This document shows positions 60,572 through 64,000 of a DNA stretch of 64,000 bases, piece after piece. The DNA is taken from NCBI RefSeq assembly GCF_900091585.1, contig NZ_FMHT01000003.1, positions 2,843,501 through 2,907,500 of the forward strand, in the 5' to 3' direction. The position numbers and the translations under genes were made by a program. The notes beneath the pieces were generated by a model. That model saw only the letters and a list, made by a program, of their open reading frames with translations. It was not told where the DNA came from and made no database searches. Within the stretch, counting starts at the first letter, position 1. Each line of letters opens with the position of its first letter. The DNA comes from Micromonospora nigra. Lineage in GTDB: Bacteria; Actinomycetota; Actinomycetes; Mycobacteriales; Micromonosporaceae.

Positions 60572-61546
60572 ATGAAGGTCGCAGAGCGCTACGGTCCCGG
60601 TCACCGCATCCTCGTCACCGGGGGCGCCGGCTTCGTCCCGTCGCACCTGGTGGACGCCCTGATCGCCCGTGGTTGCGCCGTCGTCGCGCTGGACAACTTC
60701 GTCACCGGGTCGAAGGAGAACGTCGCGCACCTGCTGGACACGCCGACCTTCACCCTGGTCGAGGCCGACATCTCCGACGGGCTCCCGGCGCATCCGGCGC
60801 TCTCCGAGCGGTTCGACGCGATCCTGCACATGGCCTCACCCGCGAGCCCGACCGACTTCGAGAAGCTGCCCGTGGAGATCCTGCGGGTCGGCTCGGTCGC
60901 CACCCTGGCCCTGCTGGAGCGGGCCACCGCCGACGGTGCCCGGTTCCTGATGGCCTCCACCTCGGAGGCGTACGGCGACCCGAAGGAACACCCGCAGCGG
61001 GAGACGTACTGGGGCAACGTCAACCCGATCGGCATCCGCAGCGTGTACGACGAGGCCAAGCGCTTCTCCGAGGCGGCCACGATGGCGTACCGGCGGAGCC
61101 GGGGGCTGGACACCGCCATCGTCCGGATCTTCAACACGTACGGCCCGCGGATGCGGCCCGACGACGGCCGGGCCATTCCGACCTTCATCTCGCAGGCGCT
61201 GCGCGGCGCGCCGATCACGGTGCACGGCAGCGGCAACCAGACCCGGTCGATCTGCTACGTGGCGGATCTGGTGCGCGGCATCCTGCTGCTGCTCGACTCG
61301 GGTGAGGCAGGCCCGGTGAACTGCGGCACCGAGCACGAGATGAGCATGCGGCAACTGGCCGAGACGATCGTGTCACTCTGCGACAGCAGCTCCGAGGTGA
61401 CCTACGTCACCCGGAGCGCCGACGATCCGGAGATGCGCCGCCCCGATCTCACTCTCGCCCGGGAACTGCTCGGATACGAGCCCACCGTGACGCCGGACGA
61501 GGGCCTGCGACGCACGATCGAGTACTTCCGCGAGCGGCTAGGGTAA
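60572..61546 (+). CDS. NAD-dependent epimerase/dehydratase, UDP-xylose-synthase-like
   Basis: 324 aa extended short-chain dehydrogenase. The NAD motif is TGGAGFVPSHL (15-25), where Pro23 replaces the third Gly of the usual GxxGxxG. Catalytic Tyr159 and Lys163 are in YDEAK, and STSEAYGDP gives the Ser/Thr. RIFNTYGPRMRPDDGRAIPTFI and RSICYVADLV are typical of UDP-glucuronate decarboxylase and dTDP-glucose dehydratase. It probably makes a UDP-pentose for surface glycans. ATG at 60572. Confidence 0.87.
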   Translation: MKVAERYGPGHRILVTGGAGFVPSHLVDALIARGCAVVALDNFVTGSKENVAHLLDTPTFTLVEADISDGLPAHPALSERFDAILHMASPASPTDFEKLPVEILRVGSVATLALLERATADGARFLMASTSEAYGDPKEHPQRETYWGNVNPIGIRSVYDEAKRFSEAATMAYRRSRGLDTAIVRIFNTYGPRMRPDDGRAIPTFISQALRGAPITVHGSGNQTRSICYVADLVRGILLLLDSGEAGPVNCGTEHEMSMRQLAETIVSLCDSSSEVTYVTRSADDPEMRRPDLTLARELLGYEPTVTPDEGLRRTIEYFRERLG

Positions 61547-61613
61547 CCGGTCCGCCACGACGCGGGATTCCGCCTGGGGGCGGCACTGGCCGAGGCTACG
61601 TACCCTGAGTTAC

Positions 61614-62840
61614 ATGTCAGCGACCATGCCGGCGGGCCTACCGCACCCGTACCTCCACCGCGGCACCGGGCGCGCGTCGGTGCCCGGCTCCGGCCGGGAC
61701 GTCGGCCGGGCGCGGCCGGGGACCCGCTGGTACCCCTCGCCCGAGGACGGATCCCCCGTCGGCCCCGGCAGCCCCGGCGGCCCGCGGGGTCCACGTGGGC
61801 CCCGGCATCCGGGCGGGCGGCTGCCGGGGCGCGGCCCGCGCCCGCGCTGGGGGCGCATCGCCCTGGTCGCCGGGGTGGTGGTGCTTGTCCTCGCGCTGCT
61901 GGGCGGCGTGGGCGCGTGGTTCTACACCCGCAGCCTGAACGACAACCTGGCCCGCACCGACCCGTTCTCGGAGATCACCGGCGGACGGCCCGCCAAGGCG
62001 GTCGACGGTGCCTTGAACATCCTGCTGGTGGGCACCGACTCCCGTGACCCGGACGCCCCGGTCGACGAGTCCAGCCAGTGGCGGGCGGACACGATCATCG
62101 TGATGCACATCCCCGCCAACCACCAGGAGGCCTACCTGGTCTCCATCCCCCGTGACCTGTACGTGCCGATCCCGCAGGGCGCCAACGCGGAGTGCGGCAC
62201 CGGCCAGCGCGGCAAGATCAACTCCGCCTTCGCCTTCGGTGGCCTGCCGCTGGCGGTGCGGACCGTGGAGTGCTTCACCGACGTGCGACTCAACCACGTC
62301 ATGGCGATCGACTTCGGCGGCTTCAAGGAGGTCACGGACGCCCTGGGCGGGGTGGACCTGAAGGTGGAGCGGACGATCAAGTCGATCCACAAGCCGTACC
62401 GGACCTTCACCAAGGGCACCATGCACATGAACGGCGCCCAGGCGCTGGACTGGATCCGGCAGCGCAAGCAGTTCCCGGACGGCGACTTCGCCCGCATGCG
62501 GCACCAGCAGGAGTTCCTGCGGGCGCTGATGGACAAGGCGGCCAGCACGCAGACGCTGACCAGCCCGACGAAGCTCAACGCGTTCCTGCAGTCGGTCACC
62601 GACGCGGTCACGGTCGACGAGCAGTTCTCGCTGACCGACATGGCGGTGCAGTTCCGCAACCTGCGCGGTGAGAACCTGACCTTCGTGACCAGCCCGCACC
62701 TGGGCAGCGAGACGATCAACGGCGAGTCCGTGGTGGTCTCCGACCGGGAGAAGGCGCTGACCATGTACCGGGCGATGTCCTCCGACACCATGGCGGAGTG
62801 GGTCGCGGCCAACGTGAAGAAGCCGGGCACGACCGAATGA
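61614..62840 (+). CDS. LCP (LytR-CpsA-Psr) family protein 1
   Basis: 408 aa. A Gly/Pro-rich cytoplasmic tail (1-80), one membrane helix (about 81-104) and the extracellular LCP domain with LLVGTDSRD, RADTIIVMHIP, SIPRDLYVPIP and RQRKQFPDGDFARMRHQQEFL, including the conserved Arg and Asp residues. LCP enzymes join polyprenyl-linked polymers (teichoic acid, arabinogalactan) to peptidoglycan. ATG start. It is followed 180 bp later by a paralog in the same direction. Confidence 0.95.
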   Translation: MSATMPAGLPHPYLHRGTGRASVPGSGRDVGRARPGTRWYPSPEDGSPVGPGSPGGPRGPRGPRHPGGRLPGRGPRPRWGRIALVAGVVVLVLALLGGVGAWFYTRSLNDNLARTDPFSEITGGRPAKAVDGALNILLVGTDSRDPDAPVDESSQWRADTIIVMHIPANHQEAYLVSIPRDLYVPIPQGANAECGTGQRGKINSAFAFGGLPLAVRTVECFTDVRLNHVMAIDFGGFKEVTDALGGVDLKVERTIKSIHKPYRTFTKGTMHMNGAQALDWIRQRKQFPDGDFARMRHQQEFLRALMDKAASTQTLTSPTKLNAFLQSVTDAVTVDEQFSLTDMAVQFRNLRGENLTFVTSPHLGSETINGESVVVSDREKALTMYRAMSSDTMAEWVAANVKKPGTTE

Positions 62841-62963
62841 CCGTCCGATTCGCGGGTGACGCTCCCGCCCCACCACCGTTCGGACACATTGATGTGTACG
62901 TTCGGCTGTTTCGGCCGGATGACGCGCCCTTGAATGGCGAATAGCCGTCCGGCAAACTCGCCA

Positions 62964-62996
62964 GGGCGGGAAAGCGTACGTAAAGTGTTCCCGCCC
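62964..62996. promoter_or_regulatory. Inverted repeat before second LCP gene
   Basis: gggcgggaa and ttcccgccc are exact complements spaced by 15 bp around a tacgta centre, 25 bp before the start at 63021. It may be an operator; no regulator can be named. Confidence 0.35.
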
Positions 62997-63020
62997 CCTA
63001 TGTCGCGAGCTGGAGCACGC

Positions 63021-64000
63021 ATGCCGGTTCAGAGCCCCCCCTTGCTGGAACCGCCTCGCGCGTCCGCCCGAGCGTCCACCACCGTCCCCGCCCAGCGGGG
63101 CCGGCCCGGCGCCCCCGGGCCGAAGAAGCGCAAGCGCCGCAAGGACCCGCTCTGGGCCCGGCTCACCGTGGTCGTCGGTGCGGTGCTGATGATGACCAGC
63201 GGCGTCGCCATCGTCGGCAGCAAGGCCCTGATCAGCCAGGCGACCAGCAACATCTCGCAGCGCAACCTGCTCGGCGGTGCCGGCAAGACGAACGCCGAGG
63301 GCGGTGCCGACCTCAAGGGGCCGATCGACATGCTGCTGCTGGGCGTGGACGCCCGGCAGCGCTGGGCCGCCGACGACGTCCGCGCGGACAGCATCATCAT
63401 GCTGCACATCCCGGCGAGCCACGACCAGGCGTACCTGATCTCGATCCCGCGGGACACCGAGGCGCAGATCCCGGCCTTCGCGAAGAGCGGCTACCCCGGC
63501 GGCGTCGACAAGATCAACGCAGCCTTCCAGGCCGGCGCCCGCAACGGTGGCGGCTGGGAGGGCGGCGCGCAGCTGATGGCCCAGACGATCAAGAGCATGA
63601 CCGGCGTCAGCTTCGACGGGGCGGCGATCATCAACTTCGGCGGCTTCAAGAAGGTCATCGACGCCCTCGGCTCGGTTCGCATCTGCCCCAAGCAGGAGGT
63701 CAGGTCGATCCACATGTCGTACGTCGACGGCAAGCCCATGTGGAACGCGGACGCGAAGAAGACCGGCAAGCCGATGACTCCGGTGGTGCACAAGAAGGGC
63801 TGCCAGGAGATGGAGGGCTGGGCGGCCCTGGACTTCTCGCGGCAGCGCTACGGCCTCGACAACAGCGACTACGACCGCCAGCAGAACCAGCAGCAGCTGA
63901 TCAAGGCGATGGCCCGCAAGGCGACCCAGGACGGAGTCCTGACCAACCCGATCAAGCTCAAGAACCTGATCGAGGCGGCCGGCTCGACCTTCACGCTCGA
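63021..64000 (+). CDS. LCP (LytR-CpsA-Psr) family protein 2, 3' end outside window
   Basis: At least 326 codons, open to the window end. ATG 63021 is preferred, with tggag upstream; ATG 63000 is in frame. Basic cytoplasmic tail (KKRKRRKDP), one membrane helix (TVVVGAVLMMTSGVAIVG), then LCP motifs LLLGVDARQ, RADSIIMLHIP, SIPRDTEAQIP and DFSRQRYGLDNSDYDRQQNQQQ. A loop of about 35 residues (SYVDGKPMWNADAKKTGKPM) sits between the core motifs and brings two Cys (ICPKQE, GCQEME). Paralogous to the preceding LCP gene. Confidence 0.94.
   Translation, partial: MPVQSPPLLEPPRASARASTTVPAQRGRPGAPGPKKRKRRKDPLWARLTVVVGAVLMMTSGVAIVGSKALISQATSNISQRNLLGGAGKTNAEGGADLKGPIDMLLLGVDARQRWAADDVRADSIIMLHIPASHDQAYLISIPRDTEAQIPAFAKSGYPGGVDKINAAFQAGARNGGGWEGGAQLMAQTIKSMTGVSFDGAAIINFGGFKKVIDALGSVRICPKQEVRSIHMSYVDGKPMWNADAKKTGKPMTPVVHKKGCQEMEGWAALDFSRQRYGLDNSDYDRQQNQQQLIKAMARKATQDGVLTNPIKLKNLIEAAGSTFTL

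Overview
The window is very GC-rich DNA with actinomycete gene signatures: GTG starts, short overlaps between operon genes, an IdeR/DtxR-type iron box, SoxR, LytTR and LCP proteins. Gene content and intergenic style best fit Micromonosporaceae, most likely Micromonospora; this is inferred from recognised families, not from a database search. It looks chromosomal. Both ends cut genes: an unknown protein enters on the left and an LCP enzyme leaves on the right.

Region by region. 0-9.4 kb: a CPBP protease, a flavohemoprotein, an unusual XRE-regulator/peptide-deformylase fusion, an iron-box-controlled FhuF-like reductase, a GT-C-like membrane protein, a methyltransferase and a PEBP protein. 9.4-11 kb: a small island bounded by a duplicated tRNA-Ser(TGA) 3' end, carrying an HTH + nucleotidyltransferase pair that resembles a toxin-antitoxin module. 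11-18.4 kb: quinone oxidoreductase, SoxR diverging from a split transketolase (first subunit frameshifted), two glycosyltransferases and a lipoprotein. 18.4-30.9 kb: a two-component system, thiolase, PH-domain protein, rhomboid, cyclophilin, CorA, aminotransferase, SnoaL-like and CBS proteins, and a Nudix gene that has lost its catalytic box.

31-33.5 kb: a tight three-gene operon (nucleotidyltransferase, sn-glycerol-1-phosphate dehydrogenase, CDP-alcohol phosphotransferase). It predicts an activated glycerol-1-phosphate head group, which is archaeal-type stereochemistry in a bacterium, and is the strongest candidate for an undescribed system. 33.5-40.1 kb: M23 peptidase, then a lower-GC accessory stretch (lipoprotein, phosphotransferase-fold kinase, AlpA-like and XRE regulators, a long hairpin element, a complete 878-bp IS5-family insertion sequence). 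40.1-46.1 kb: GT4, Fpg/Nei glycosylase, a sugar-1-phosphate transferase behind a long structured leader, and a LytS/LytTR pair. 46.1-51.6 kb: three tandem paralogous secreted proteins built from DTR/DSR modules. 51.7-60.4 kb: three DnaA-box-like sites, two separate small-membrane-protein + sodium:solute symporter operons, an ABC exporter, a lipoprotein and a flavin reductase-like gene whose start codon overlaps a near-perfect parS site. 60.4-64 kb: UDP-xylose-synthase-like enzyme and two LCP ligases.

The common thread is the cell envelope: glycosyltransferases, sugar-nucleotide synthesis, polymer ligation by LCP proteins, secreted modular proteins and lipoproteins. A second thread is redox and iron response (flavohemoprotein, SoxR, IdeR box). 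Near-consensus parS and DnaA boxes hint that the segment may lie on the origin side of the chromosome.
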